Shown: positions 15,001-30,000, counted from the first letter of the stretch. The stretch: 64,000 nucleotides of DNA from Magnetospirillum sp. ME-1 (GCF_002105535.1 NZ_CP015848.1:124001-188000); one strand, 5' to 3'. Notes: a model not told the origin generated them from the letters alone. Numbers and translations: made by a program.

Positions 15001-18000
15001 GTGACGTTGCCATAATCCAGGGTCAGCGAGACGAAGTGCCAGTTTCCATCGGTAAGGTTGGTGGCGTTGGATACGTTCACCGGCATGGAGCCGCCCATGC
15101 CGCTCATGGAGTAGGCGGTCGCCTGCAGGGTCTGGCCGTCGCCGGCAAACGCGACCTTGAAGCCCTGGCCCATGCCCATGCTGTCGTACTGCTGCATCAA
15201 GACGGTATTGGCCGCTTGGCTGACTCCGGTCTTGACCCACAGGCCAACGGTGAAAGGATAGGTTTGCGGCAGTCCGGACACCGACACGCCGTCGTTAACA
15301 CCATCGAGGGTCAGTGATTGCGGCCCGGCGGTTGCCGTTACCACCGGCGCATCGTTGACCGGCGTAATGGCTAGGCTGGTCGTGCCGAAACCAGTGCTGA
15401 ACGCCGATGTGCCGCCACTGATGGTTGTGTCAACCTTGGCGCCGTGGGTGCCGGAGGTCTGGTCCCAGGCTCGCCAAGTGAAGCTGGTATTGCCGTTGGC
15501 GTTGGGATCGGCAATGAAGCGGACCTTGTCGGTGGACGACAGCAGCAGCGCCTGATTGGTCGACACCGTACCGAAATCAGACCAGCTGGCGCCGCCATTG
15601 GTGCTGTACTCCCAATGACCATTGGTGAGCGAAGCACTGGTCACCGCGACGCCCATGGGCAGGCCGGTACCGTCGGGATCGGTTAATGAGGCGGTCAGAA
15701 GGGAAATCAGATTGCCGCCGTCCGGTGCGCTGTCCTCGGCGATGGTGGCTAGCGTAATAGCGTTGTTCAGCACGCTCGGCGCCGCGCTTCCGGCACCGAG
15801 AGTCATGGCTGGGCCGCCCGCCACCTTGTTGTAGGTGGGGTCGGCGATGGGGAAGGTCCAATCCGCCGCCAGATTGGCTTCGTTGCCGGCAAGAGGCGAC
15901 CATGCAGCCCCCATCTGGGCTCCCGATTGGGTGGCGCTCCAAACCCGCACCTCGCCGATCTGGATCGGAACGAAGCCGGTGGAAATCCGGTTCACGCCCA
16001 GCATCACGGGGGCGTTGATGGTCAGCGCCGACATTCCGGCGTAATTCTCGCCGGTGCCACAGGCGACACCATCCACATAGACGGTGGCCGATTTGGCGGA
16101 ATGGTCGTAGCTGAAGCCCACCTTGTGCCAGTTGCCGTCGTTGATATCAACGGTGCTGGTGGCATAGAAGCCCTGGCCGTTGTTGTCGCTGACCTGCACC
16201 ACCAGCTTGCCGGAATTCATCACCATCTGGAAGAACCCGCCCGCAAAGGCGGAATTGCTGCTGACGATGCCGGCAAAGCTGGTATTGGCGGCTGTGGTCT
16301 TGATCATCGCCTCGACGGCGTGGCCGCCAGTCAGCGTCATATTGGAGGCCGTCGTCGCGATATCGTTCACACCGTCGAAGGACAGCGCGACAGGCGGAAG
16401 AACCGGCGCGTCGTTGGCCCCGATCACCGTGATGGTGGAAGAAATGGGGCTGCTGGAGGTGGTCCCGTCACTCACCGTCAGGTTGATATTGCGCAGACCG
16501 CTGGACAGCGTGTCGCTGGTATTGGAATAGGTGACCGAGCGGATGGCGTCCCGGTAATTGGCCAGGGTCGCCGAGCCCGACAGGATCAGGGTGCCGTTGG
16601 CATAGCTGCCGGTGATGCCGTACAGGTTGCCGAAGGACAGGGTGTCGCCGGTCATCGCGCCGCTGATGGCGATGGTGGCGCTGCTCAGCGAGGGATTGTC
16701 GACGTCGGTGATGGTGACCGAGCCGAACGGGCTGACGCCCACGGCTCCCTCGGCGTAAGAGGCCGTTCCGCCCGATGGCGTCGCCACCGGCGCGTCGTTG
16801 ACGGGGGCGATGGTCAGATTGGCCGTGGCCTGGGTGCTGGAATAGGCGCTGAGCGTGCCGGAATAGGCATTGGTGTCCTGCAGGCTGCCGTTGACCGCGC
16901 CGTTGGTGCCGTCCCACGCCTTGAACAGGAACGAGGCATTGCCGCTGTAATCGGCAGTGGGCACGAACCGCACCTTGGCCGAGGCATCCAGGACCAGGGC
17001 CGAACTGGACGACCGGTTGCTCCCCATGGCCGCCCAGGTTCCGCCGCCGTCAAGGCTGTACTGCCAGACGCCATTGGGGCTGAAGGCATCGACCACGGCC
17101 AGGCCGTGGACGGACGCCATCCGGGCATCGGTCACCTGCCCGGCCATCAGGGCGGAGACCAGCGTGCCGGGATTGCTCACCGGGTCCTCGCCGATGGACG
17201 GCACGTTGACGCTCGCCCCATTGAGGACCGGCTGGTCGTTGAACGACAGGGTGATGGTCTGCTGGGTGACGCCGCCGAAGCCGTTGTCGGCCTTGACCAC
17301 GAAGGTGTCGCTGGCCGCGCCGTAATTGCTGCGGGTGTACTGCCAGACGCCGGTGTTGGAATTGATGGTCACCGAACCATTGGCGGGCGCCAGGGAGCCG
17401 GTGGCGATGGAGAGCGTCGTGGGCAGTGCCGAATCCACCAGCACATGGCCGTTCACCGTGTTGGACAGCGCCCAGGCGCCGTCATCGATCCATTGGGCCT
17501 GGGCCGCACCGGCCAGACCGCCGCCGTCGAAGACGCCGACATAATTGTGGCCCGAGGAATCGGCGATGGTGACGCCGCTGCCGGCATTCATGCGCCAATA
17601 GGCGGCCAGGGCGCTCCAATCGGGATCGGCGCTGGTCACCACGTCGTTCATGGAAGCCGAGATCTCGGCGCTGGTCCGTGCCGTGTTCCACAGGCGGAAA
17701 TCGGCGATCTCGCCGTGGAAGCCCTCGTTGCCGCCATTGCCGGCATTGCCCACATAGGTGCGGTCGGCACCCGCGTTGAGGGCGTTGACGGGTGCGCTGG
17801 CGCTGGGCACCGAATAGGACGCGCCGTCCAGGTTGATGCTGAACACGCCATTGTCTCGCACCAGCGCCACGTGCTGCCACTGCCCGGCGACCAGCTGGGC
17901 GGCGGAAGGCGCCGACACCACCACGCCGCCGGTCATGAAGCCCAGCGCGCCGGTCGTGCTGGCATAGAGGCCATAGCCGCTGGTCGAGCCGTTACCGGTA

Positions 18001-21000
18001 TAGGCGATGAACTGGGCGTTGCCGTGGTTGGTGCCGTCCCACTTGACCCAGGCCTCCATGGTGACGTTGTCGGTCTGGGTGCTGATATTGGCCAGCGAGG
18101 ACAGGTTGTTGTGGCCGTTGAAGGCCACCGCGTAATGCTCGGCGCTCAGGGTGGGGTTGGCGCCGCCATAGACGCCGGTGACCCCGGTGATATCGGCCTG
18201 GGCCGGCGAGGTGGTGACGCCCGCCAGCTTGATCAGGGTGCCGTCCAGCGTGCCGCCCTTGACCGCCAGCCAGCCGTTGGTGCCATCGGTCATGAAGCCG
18301 ACCTTGTTGCCGGCCCCCAGGCTGTTGAGCAGCGCGGCGGTCGCCGAAGCCGTGCCCTGCCAGGGCATGATCTGCACATAGGTCAGCGCGCCGCCGGCCG
18401 ACAGATCAATCTTGTCGGTTCCCGAGACGAAGTCGGTGACCACCGCCGTGGACGCCGCCGTCGAGACGGTGCCCGCGCTGAAGGTGAAGACGTCGCCCCC
18501 CGAATTGCCGGTCAGGGTATCGCCGCCGCTGCCGGCGATCAGGGTATCGGCCCCCGAACCGCCGATCAGGGTCTGCACCGCGGAATCGCCCAGGGCGTTC
18601 AGGGTGACGGCCACCGTGGAGAACTGGGCATCGACGGCCAGGATGCCGGAATTGAACGCATCGGTCCCCATGGTGATGGACGTGGCCACGCCGGTCGCCG
18701 ACACGGCCATGAACTCGATGCCGTGGACATTGGCGAAAGCGGTATCGGCGATGACGCCCCCTGACGTGAAGCTCAGCGTCAGGGTGTCGGACCCGGCTCC
18801 GCCTTCGATGGAATCGGTGCCGCTGAAATCGGACAGCCGCATGATCTCGGAGCCCGTGCCGCCGATCAGGGTGTCCGAACCCGATCCGCCGTCCAGGAAG
18901 ATGGTTCCGCCGGTGATCAGCGAGGTGATGGTGTCGTTGCCCAGACCGCCATCGACGCTGGTGATGCCGCTGTTGACCTTGATGGAATCGGCACCGCTGC
19001 CGCCGGTCAGAGTGACGGTGCCGTTCGTGGTGGCGACCCCCAGGGTCTTTCCGTCGCTGAAGCGCAACTGCTCGACGCCCCAAGCGGAAAGCGAGCCGCC
19101 ACCGGTCACCGACAGGGTGCTGCCGGATGCGCTGATGGTGGATGCGCTCTCGGCGTATTGCAGGCTGACCGCGTCGCCGGTGCCGCTGCCGCCGGTCACG
19201 CTGGTGGTGCCGCTGCCGGCCAGAACGGTCAGGTTCGAGGTCCAGGCCGAGGCGTCGATGCTCACCGTGCCGGTGGCGGCCGAGGCGTTCAGGGTGCTGA
19301 CGCCCGCCGCCGCCGCCTGGGCGCCCAGGCTGAGCGAGGCCGAGGACAGCCCGCCCCCCAGGGTCAGGGTCTCGACGCCGTGGACGTTGGCGAAGGCCCC
19401 GTCGGACAGGGTATTGGCGTTCAAATTGGTCAGAATCAGGGTGTCGTTGCCGGCGCCCATGTCGATGGAGCCGCCGGTGAACATGGCGTTCCACGTCACC
19501 TTGTCATTGCCGGTGCCGCCGATCAGGGTCTCGACGCCATCCACGGCCAGGGTCTGGCCGCCGGCCATCAGGGTCACGGTGTCGTTGCCGAAGCTGCCGT
19601 CGGCATAGGTCACCCCGGCGCCCACCAGCAGGTTGTCGTCGGCCATGGCGCCGATGATCTGGCTGGCGCCCGAATTCATCGACACGTGGTCGCCCGCGCC
19701 GTAATCCACCCACATGTTGCTGCCGGAAAGCGTGTCGGCCGCGCCGCCGTTCTTGGTGACGGTGGTGGTTCCGCCGCTCACCGCGATGGTGGTGTTGGCC
19801 GCGCCCTGGATGGAGAAGGTGTTGATGCCGGAGCCGCCGACGAAGGTGTCGGCGCCGCTGCCGCCGGCGAAGGTCGCGCCCACGCCCAGGGCCGAGGCGT
19901 TGAAATACACGTTGGCGGTGCTGAGGCCGGCGTCCAGGGCGTTGATCCCTCCCGCTCCCACCGTCAGGGAAACGGCCGCGCCCGAGGCCTGCAGGGCCAT
20001 CGCCTCCACATTGTGGACATTGGCCAGGGCCGCGGTGCCGATGGTCACGGCGGTCGTACCCGACAGGGTCAGCTTCAGGACATCGGTCCCCGCCCCGCCC
20101 TCGACCGAATCGGCGGCGCTGAGATCGGACAGCCGAAGGATGTCGTTGCCGCTGCCGCCGATCAGGGTGTCCGAACCCGATCCGCCGTCCAGGGTGACGG
20201 GCGACGCGCCCGTCGCGGTGAGGGTGTCGTTGCCCAGACCGCCATCGGCATAGGTAAAGCCGCTGCCCAGCGTGATGACGTCGTTGCCGCTGCCGCCCAT
20301 GATGGAGGTGGAGCCGGCCTGAATGGTGACGCCGTCCGACAGGACCAGGGTCTCCACATTGGTGAGCGTGGTGGTGACGCCGCTCACCACGGCGGTGAGG
20401 GTAGTGCCGCTGGTGCCCAGCACCGTGTTGGCGCTGGTGGCATGGGCCAGGGTGACCACGTCGGTGCCGGCGCCGCCCTCGACCGAAACCACGCCGCTGC
20501 CGATGGTGAAGGTGTCGCCGCCCACGCCGCCGGTCACGGTGAGATTGGTGTCGCTGCCGGCGATTCCCAGAGTGGTGTCGCTGAAACGCAGGACATCCAC
20601 CGAGCTCAGGGAATCGGTGCCCTCGTTCAGGCTCGCCGTGTCGGTGTCGGTCACCATCAGATAGGTACCGCCGACGATGCGGTAGCCGGCGGCCGGGCCG
20701 GCATAGACGGCGATGTCGCCGACGCTCAGCGTGCTGCCGACGATGGTATCGTTGCCCAGCCCACCGGTGAAGGTGTGGTTGCCGGTCAGCGAGGTGACGA
20801 CGGACATGCTGTCGGCGCCGTCATGACCCACCAGGGTGTAATCGGCGGCGGACGAGCCGGTGACCGTGAAGTTCAGCTTGGCCGGCTGGGTGCCGGTGAA
20901 GGTGAACTGCGACGCATCCATTACCGTCGCCGTCCCCTGAAGGTTCAGGGTATAGGCGTTGGTTCCCGCGAACTCGATGGCCTGGCCGCTCAGCATGCCG

Positions 21001-24000
21001 CCGTCGAAATAGTAATTGGCGACGGTGCCCAGCTGGACCTTCTCGATGCCGGTGATCTGGGTCAGATAGGCGCCGGCGAAGGAGTAATTGCCAATGCCCG
21101 ACAGGCCGGTGCCGCTGAGCAGCAGGGTATCGTAGCCGTTGCCGCCGTCGATGGTGGAATTGGTGCCGACGTTCAGGGTTCCGACGGTGAAGTCGAAGAC
21201 GTCGTCGCCCTCGCCGCCCAGCATGGTGTCGGCACCGCCGGTGGCGATCAGGGTGTCGTTGCCCATGCCGGCATCCAGCACGTCCATCTGCGCCGTGGAC
21301 TTCAGGATGTCGTCGCCGTCACCGCCGATGAAGGATACCCGGTCGCCGCCGGCCCAGTTGAAGCCGCTGAAGCCGAGATAGCCGAGATTGGTGCGGAAAT
21401 CCGTACCCACGACGGCATCGCCATAGATGGCCAGCCGGTCGACGCCGCTGCTGCCGGTGACCGTGAGGCCGCCCGCCGGCAGGGTGGCCAGACGCGTGTA
21501 ATCCATGAAGGCGGTGTAGCCGTTGAGGCTCAGCGTCTCGACGTTGGTGATGGCGACACCGCGCAGGTCGTTGCTGCCGTTGAGCAGAATGGTGTCATTG
21601 CCGGTGCCGCCGTCGATGATCTCGCCGCTCACCGAATCATTGGCGTAAAGCACGATGGTGTCGTTGCCGCCGCCGGCGATGACCTTGTCCATGCCCTGGC
21701 CGGCCTGGATGGTGTCGGCGAAGCTGGAGCCGAACATGTACTCGGCCCCGGTGCCGCCGGTCAGGGTGACCGCCCCCGAGGCGGACGAGGCGTTCAGCTT
21801 GACGAAATTGCCGTCGGGGCTGTTCCAGTCGGTGAGCGAGCCCCAGTTGGCGTAGGTGAAGCCGGTGGTGCTGAAGCCGGCGGTACCGACGTTGATTTCC
21901 AGCAAGCTGCCGGTGGGCAGGCCGATGCTCTGCAGGGCAAGGGTATTGGCCAGCCCGGCGCCGAACTGCGAAGTATCGACCACCACCGTGGCATAGCTGC
22001 CGCCGATGGCCAGGGTCTCGATGCTGGAGAAGCTCACCGCCTGCAGATCGCTATTCCCCAGAAGCTGCACGGTGTCGCCGCCGGCGCCGCCGGTGACGAT
22101 ATCATCCTCGTGAGCTTCCCCATGCAGGCGGAACAGATCGTTGCCCGCCGAGCCGGTCAGGGTATCGACGAAGCCGGTATCGGCGAAGCCTTCCACGGAA
22201 TTCAGCACCGTCGTGCCGCTGCCGGTGATCACCGTGCCCGAGGCAAGGTCGGCGGTGACGCCGGCCGTCATGCCGTAGAGGTCCAGGATGTCGGTACCGC
22301 CGCCGCCGTTGATGGTGTCGGTGCCATCGCTCATCACGAAGACGTCGCCCTGGGCCGAGCCGGTGATGGTGTCGTTGCCGCCGCCGCCGGTGATGCGCAG
22401 CGTATCCTCCGCCCCCCAATTCACCAGATTGAGGCTGCTGGCGTCGAAGGTGGCGCCGCCATTGGGCAGGTGCAGGTCAAGGGTCAGCGCCGTCCCGGTG
22501 CCGCCGCCGTTGATGGCCAGACCGGCCAGTTGTCCCATGCCGACGGACAGGGTGGTGGCGCCCACCCCGGCGGTCAGGGTCTCGAAATTGCTGATGATTG
22601 CCAGATTGAGGTCGTAGAAGCCGCCGCCGCCGCCCAGGATAAGGGTATCGGCGCCCGCATTGCCGTTGAGCGTGGTGCCCGCCTCGGCGGTGAAGCCGGT
22701 GGCCAGGGTCAGGGTGTCGCCACCGCTGCCCCCCAGGATGGTGGTGAGAGCCATCCCGGCGTTCTCCACCAGGGTCAGGCCGGTCCCCATGGCCGAGCCA
22801 TCGATCACCAGACGATCGGTGGCGGCCAGATTGTTCAGCACCAGCTGACCCGAGGCCACCATGTCGTTCAGGCTGCCCGCCCCGTCCACGGTGACGGTCA
22901 GCGACTTGGCGCCGGCATAGCTGCCGAAATCGATCATGGCCTGCCCGGTTGCCTCGGCCAGGACGGAGTTCTTCCAGGCCACCAGCTGCGTCATGCCGAC
23001 GGTCAGATTGAGGGGGCCGAGCGAATCGATCGCCTCGATTCCCGACACCGAGGCGCCCCGCAGGTCCATGGTGGCGTTGAAGGTCAGAGAATCGGCGCCC
23101 TGGCCGCCGATGAAGGTGTTGTTGGCCCCCAGCGCCGTGCTGTTGACCAGGAAGAACATGTCCGAACCCGACGAGCCGATCAGGGTGTTGCCGTAATTGC
23201 CGCCGACCACGGCATGGATGTTGCCGAGCGTGTCGGTGCCGACGCCGATCCCCGAAGCGGTCCCGGTGGTCAGGTTGACGGAAAGCGTGCCGGTGGCATG
23301 GCTGAAGTCCACCACGTCCCCCGCACCGGGGGCCAGGGTCGAGCCGGTAATGGTGTCGTTGCCCGCGCCGCCGAAGATGTACAGCGTGTTGGTGCCGCCG
23401 GCGTGGTTGACGGTTACGCCGGCGCTGGAGCCCGACGCGTCGACCATGCCGATACCGGCGGCGGTGGCATTGGTGCCCAGGGTCAGGGTGGTCGCCGTCA
23501 TGGCGTCCAGGTCCAGGGTCTCGATGCCGCTCACATTGGTGAAGGCGGAATCCGCCATGCTCACCGAGGCGGTACCGGTGATGGACAGCATCAGGGAATC
23601 GTCGCCCGCCCCGCCGGTCACCGTGTCGCCGCTGGACAGGTCGGTCAGCTTGAAGGTATTGGCCCCCGCATCGCCCACCAGCCGGTCGCTGCCGGCCCCG
23701 CCGTCCAGAACGGCCACATGGCCACCATTGAGGTAGATGGTGTCGTTGCCGGCCCCGCCGGTGATGGTGGCATAGTCCACCGCGAAGTGGCGGGAGTAGG
23801 TGCCGCTGCCACTGGCATCCGCCCCGGTCCAGGTGATCTCCACGCTGCCGTCGGCCAGGGTGGTGACGGCGGGATGGCGCTCGCCGGTGTAGGACGCATC
23901 GCTGGTGACGGCGATCTCGCCGCCCAGCTTTCCGCCCAGGGCGTCGAAACGCTGGGCGTAGACATTGTGGTTCACATTATCCGTCGTGCTGTCCCACACC

Positions 24001-27000
24001 GCCAGGAAGCCGCCGTCGGGCAGCGCCGTGATGACGGGATAGGCCTGCCAGCCGGTGGTGGTGGTGTTGACGATGAACTCGCTGCTGGCCGGATTGCCGC
24101 TGGCGTCGAAGATCCGGCCGATGACGCCAAAATTGCTCGCTCCGTCCTGGCCCAAGCTGTGCCAGACCACGGCGAAGCCGCCGCCGGCCAGCCCGACCAC
24201 CTTCTGGGCCCACTGGTCGGACGCCGTGGTGGTATTGACCGCGATGTCGCCGCCCTGGGATTGGCCCAAAGCATTGAAGCGATGAGCGAAAACGTCCGCG
24301 GTGGCACCGCCGCCGGTGCTCCAGGAAACCACGAATCCGCCATCGGACAGCGCCGCGATGGTTGGTGTGGCATCGGTCCCACTGGAACAGAGGTGGGAGG
24401 TCGAGACCGGGAATTCGTTGACCACGACCGAGCCGTCTGGGGCATAGACCTTGGCGAAGCTCATCTTCTGGCCGGTGAAGGTCTGCCCGCCATAGGAATC
24501 CGCAGCCGAAAACACCACGGCGATATTGCCGTTGGCCAGTTCCGTCACCTCGGGCCAGCCCTGCCAACCAGAAGCCTGATCGTTGATGCGGAATTCGTCG
24601 GCGACGGGAGAACCATCGGCACCGTAGATCCGGCCATAGGTGCCGTAATTGCTGCCGTCCTGGCCGCCGCTGTGCCAGACGGCCATGAAGCCGCCATTGT
24701 CGAGGGGGGCCACATGGACGGACCATTGGTCGCCGGTATAATAGGTGTTCAGGTGGATCTCGCCGCCGAGCGGCGTACCGTCGGCATTGTAAACCTGCCC
24801 GTAGACGCCGGTGAGGCTGTCCCCGTTCTGATTGGCGCTGTCCCAGGTGACCACATAGCCGCCGGTCTTCAGCCCGGTGACCGCCGACCGCCACTGGTTG
24901 TCGGTGACAAAGGTGTTGACCAGGGTGGCCGCGCCGGTGGCGCTGACCGAGACGCCGCCCGAGATGGAGAGGCTGCCGTCAGAGAAGTGCAGCGTCTCCA
25001 CATTGCGCAGGGAATCGGTGCCGTCACTGCCATCGACGGTGTTGACGTCGGCGACCTTGATCGAGTTGCCGGACACGGCCAGGCGATAGCCGGCCATGGC
25101 GCCGCTCAACACCATGCCGTCGGCCCCGGCCCCGCCGTCGAACAGGTCGTTGCCCGAACTGCCGGAGACGGTATCGGCCCCCGATCCGCCCACCAGGGTG
25201 AAGGGACCGGAACCGGCGAAGGAAATCTTCTCGATGCCCGAAAGCTTGCTGAAGTCGCTCGGCCCCAGGGTGCCGCCGCCCGACACCACCAGGGTGTCGC
25301 TGCCCAGGCCACCGGCCACCGTCGAAGCGGCCTGAAGGTCGGCGGCGCTCATCTTGATGACGTCGTTGCCGTCGCCGGCGTCGATGGTGGCGAAACCGGT
25401 TCCGACGTCCAGCGTGTCGGCGCCGGTCCCGCCCATGAGGGCCAAGGACGGGATGCTGTGGGGAGGACCGGAGACAATGACCGGCGATGCGGTACCAAGC
25501 GGGGTCGCCGTGTGGTTGTTGCCAGACAGGTCATTGAAGGGCGAAGCGCCGGAGAAGTCGTAATGCGTCACCAGGCCGCTGTTGATGACCTGGCCCTGGT
25601 CGATCTGCACCGCCTCCGCCGCACTCAATGCCCGATTGTGCAACTGGATATTGGCGATCTGGCCATTGAACGGGTAGCTGCCGTTGGTGAGGCCGACGCC
25701 GACGCTGAGCGTGGTCGTGATGTTGGCATTGCTGTTATTGGGCGGATATCCCGCGTACAGCTGGGAAATCGTCATTTCGACGCCGTCGATATACAGCTTG
25801 TTGGCGGCGACGTTCCCCTGGGTGAACACGGCTGTAATGGTATGCCAGCTTCCGGCCATGGCATCGATCCCGGTGATGCCATAGGAATCCCCCCCCTGAA
25901 GGGTGCAGAAGCCAAGCTTATTGTCCCAGATCATCAGGTTGTAGCTGCCGAAACTGACCGGCATCATCCTGTCGGCGGTATTGACCGTCCATTTCATGTC
26001 GAAGGACACCGACACCTGATCGCCGGTGCTGGCTGTGCTGCGGATGGAGGGGGCGGAAATATAGGATCCGCTCGGAAATTCGATCGCCGAACCCGCTACC
26101 GTGGTGGAGGTGGAAACCACCGACACCGTCCCATCGCCGAACTGCAGCGTCTCGATCCCCGTCAGGGTATCGGTACCGTCATTGCCGTCCACAGTGTTGG
26201 TGTCGGTCACCGTGACGGCACCGTTGGCGGCGCTGATGCGGTAGCCCGACAGGCTGCCGTGGAAGATTGCGGTGTCCGTGCCCGCGCCGCCGTTCAGCGC
26301 ATCGTTGCCCGAACCGCCGGTGAAGGTGTCGTTGCCGAGGCCGCCCGAAAGAGTCACCGCCCCGGCTCGCGCCGAGGCATTGAGCGTGACGTCGGAGCTG
26401 TTGCCATAGGCCTCCACCGACGTGATGCCGCCATCGGCGGCGGCGGTGGCGCCAAGGGTCACCGCCAGGGCGGCGGTGCCGCCCGACAGGCGAAGGCTCT
26501 CCACGCCGCTCACATGGGCGAACGCGGTCGCATTGTTCAGCGTTCCGGCAGTGAAGCCGTCGAAGGCGATGGTGTCGAACGACGCCCCGCCGGTCACCGT
26601 GGCATTGTCGGCGATACCAACGCGGAAGTTGGTCTTGCCGGCGCCCGCCACCAGGGTGTCGGCCCCGCCGCCGCCGGCGAGGTCGTAATAGACGCCGGAA
26701 GCGGTGTCGTCGCCACCCTTGATCTTGTCGGCGAAGGCGGAGCCCTTGACGCCGTGGATGTTGTTCAGGGTGTCGGTGCCCGAGGTCAGGACACCGCCCA
26801 CGTAATAGGATTCGACGCCCCAGCCCGGCGACGCGCCGTTCCAGGCCGAGCCGCTGAGGTTGACGGTGACACCCGCCCCGGCATGCTTGTAGCTGGCCAT
26901 GACGGACCCCGAGGCCGAGCCGGTCAGGACGTCGTTGCCCGCCCCGCCTTCCAGGGCCGACCAGCCGGTGCCGCGTCCGGTCAGGGTGTCCGCCGCGCTC

Positions 27001-30000
27001 GAGCCTTCCAGCTCGTCGATGTCGGAGAACGTGGTGTTCCAGGTACCGCCGCCGTTCAGCGTCGCCACGCCGGATTCCAGCGAGGCCGTCACCGGACCGG
27101 TGAGATAGGTGAAGCTGAGCTTGTTGCTGCCGGTGCCGCTGGCAATGGTCGAATCGCCATAAATGACCTGATTGGCCGCGCCCGCGAAGAACATGTCCTC
27201 GCCGTTGCCGCCGATCATGGTGGTCACGGCGGAATTGAAGGCGAAGATATCGTCCCCGGCGGTACCGCTCAGGGTGCCGCCCGTGAGCGAACTTGCCACC
27301 TTGACGGTGGGGGAATGGGTGGAACCGGTATAGATGTGGTCGATGCCGGCCCCGGCGAATTGGTTCTTGACCACAAGCTGGCCGCCACCGGCGTTCCCCG
27401 TAAGGTCGATGACCAGATCATTGCCCACCTGCTGGGCGCCGCGCAGACCGGCATCTCCGACCAGAGAACCGTCCAGCACGTTGACGCCGGCGGTGTCGAT
27501 GATGGTGAGGGTGCCCGAAGCATTGGCCGGCGCCACATAGGTATCGGCCCCGCTGCCGCCGATAACGGTCAGGTTGCCCGACAGGCCGGAGGCCACCGTG
27601 GCGGTGACCGAAGCGCTCATCATCGAGGCATCGATCACCTGCAAACCGATGGCCGCGGCATTGGTGCCATAGGACAGCGAAACCGCGGCGGTGCCGCCCG
27701 AGATCATCAGGGTTTCGAAATCGTGGCTGATGCCGGCCAGGGCCGTATCCGCCACCGTGCCGGCCATACCGGTCAGCACCAGGGTGTCATTGCCCGCACC
27801 GCCGCTCAGCAGACTCATGGACCCGAGTTGGCTGGCCGAGAGCACCACCCGATCGTCGCCGCCACCGAGGCTGACGCCCTTGAAGCCGCCGAGCAGGGTG
27901 AGGGTATCGCTTCCGGTCCCGCCGGTCAGGGTCTGGTCGCCATTGGTGCCGCTGATGCCGATCGGACTGCTTCCGCCCGCGAAGGCCAGCGTGCTGATCC
28001 CCACCAGGGTGTCGGTGCCTTCCGAGGTGCCGGCGACCGTCACGGTACCGCCGGTATTGGCGGCCAGACCATAGGTTCCCGCCCCCAGGGAATAGACCAC
28101 GGTGTCGCTGCCGCCGCCACCGATGATGGTGTCGTTGGCGCTGCTGCTGTGGAAGGTTTCGCTGGCGACGGTACCGGTCGATGGCGACGTCAGATTGATG
28201 GTGGGGGTCAGCAGCTTGGTCGCGCCGCTGCCCGTCTCCGTCGCCACGATCGAGAACGTCCCCATGCCCGTCGAGCCGATGGGCAGGGCGGCGGTCGTGG
28301 TGCTGGGCGTGAAGGTATACTGGCCGGTGGTCCCGTTGATGGTCACCGTGCCGAGCGCGGTGGTCAGAATGCTGCTGGTGGTGGTGCCGTCGGTCAGGGC
28401 ATAGGTGTAGGAATCGCCCGGCGACGAGGCCAGCACGGTGACCGATCCGCTGCTTCCCGTCAGATTGATGTTGGTGGCGGCGATGTCGCTCGCCGACGCC
28501 AGCAGAAGCTGCTTGTCGGCGGAGGTGGCGCCGGTAAGCCCCATCACGTCGGCGGCGGCCAGTCCGGTGGTCACGCCGGAAAGCTTGACCAGCGTCCCGG
28601 CATAGCTGGTCGAGCCGGTACCCGCCCCCTTGACCATCATCCAGCCGTCGGTGCCGTCGGTGAAGAACACCACGCCGCTGGAAATGGAGGAATCCGCGTT
28701 GACGGCGGCCACCGTGTTGGCGACCTTGGCCGCCGTGGTGGCGCCGGTGGAAATGGGATAGCGCCCGTGCACCAGCTTGTAGCCGGCGCCAATCAAGTCG
28801 ATCTTGTCGGTGCCGGAAACGAAATCGGTGATGATGTCTGTCGCGGAACCGGTCGATTCCGTGCCGTCGCGCAGCCGGAAGGTGTCCGCCCCGGCTCCGC
28901 CGGTCAGGGTGTCGGCGCCCGCGCCGCCGACGATGATGTCGGGCAGGCTGGAGCCGACGATCACATCGGCATTGATGGTGCCCTGAATCTGCGCGCCGGC
29001 GACGCCGATGAAGTCGCTGACCTGGGGCGAGGTGGTCACGCCCGTCAGGCTGATGAAGGTTCCCGCAAAGGACGTTCCGGTTCCCGCACCACGCACATAA
29101 AGCCAGCCGTTGGAACCGTCGGTGAGGAACACCACCGCATCGCCCATCTTGGTATCGGCGTTGATGGTGGCGATGGTGTTGGTCAGCTTGGCGGCGAGGG
29201 TGGCCCCGGTGGTGTCCAGGGCGTAGCTCCGCTGCAGGCTGTAGCCGGCGGCCCCCGCCAGTTCGATCTTGTCGGTGCCCGTGGTGAAATCGGCGATGAC
29301 GTCGGGGGCCGCGACGGTGGAATCCGTCGCCGCCACATAGCGGAAGGTATCCGCCCCGGCCCCGCCGGTCAGGGTATCGGCCCCGCCGCCGCCGGTGATG
29401 GTGTCGTTGCCGGCGGCCGCGTTGATCTCGTCCACGCCGCTGGTGCCGGTCAGGGTATCGGCGGCCGAGGTGCCCAGGGTGAACTGGCCCGCCACGGCGC
29501 CGGGGAAGTCGGCGGCCACCGGCGAGGTGGTGACGCCCGAGAGCTTGATCAGGGTGTCGTTGTAGCTGGTCGAACCGGTACCGGCGCCCTTCACGTACAC
29601 CCAGCCGTCGGTGCCGTTGGTGAAGAACAGGATGGTATTGGCGGGAACGCCCAAATCGGCGGCGGCCGCCGAGGCGGTGGCGGCGGCACTGGTCGCGAAG
29701 GTATAGGGCGCGTTGTTGAACTTGTAGCCGGCCGCACCCACCAGTTCGATGGTATCGCTGCCCGAGGTGAAATCGGTGATGATGTCGGGCGCGTTACGGC
29801 TGGAATCCTGGGCCGTCGTGTACAGGAAGCGGTCGGCTCCGCTGCCGCCGGTCAGGGTGTCGGAGCCCATGCCGCCGGTCAGGGTGTCGTTACCGCCCAA
29901 ACCGCTCAGGATGTCGGGGCCTGAACCGCCGACCATGACGTCGGCGCCGCTGGTGCCGAGAACCTCGCCCACCACCGAGCCGGGGAAATGGGCGGCGGAC

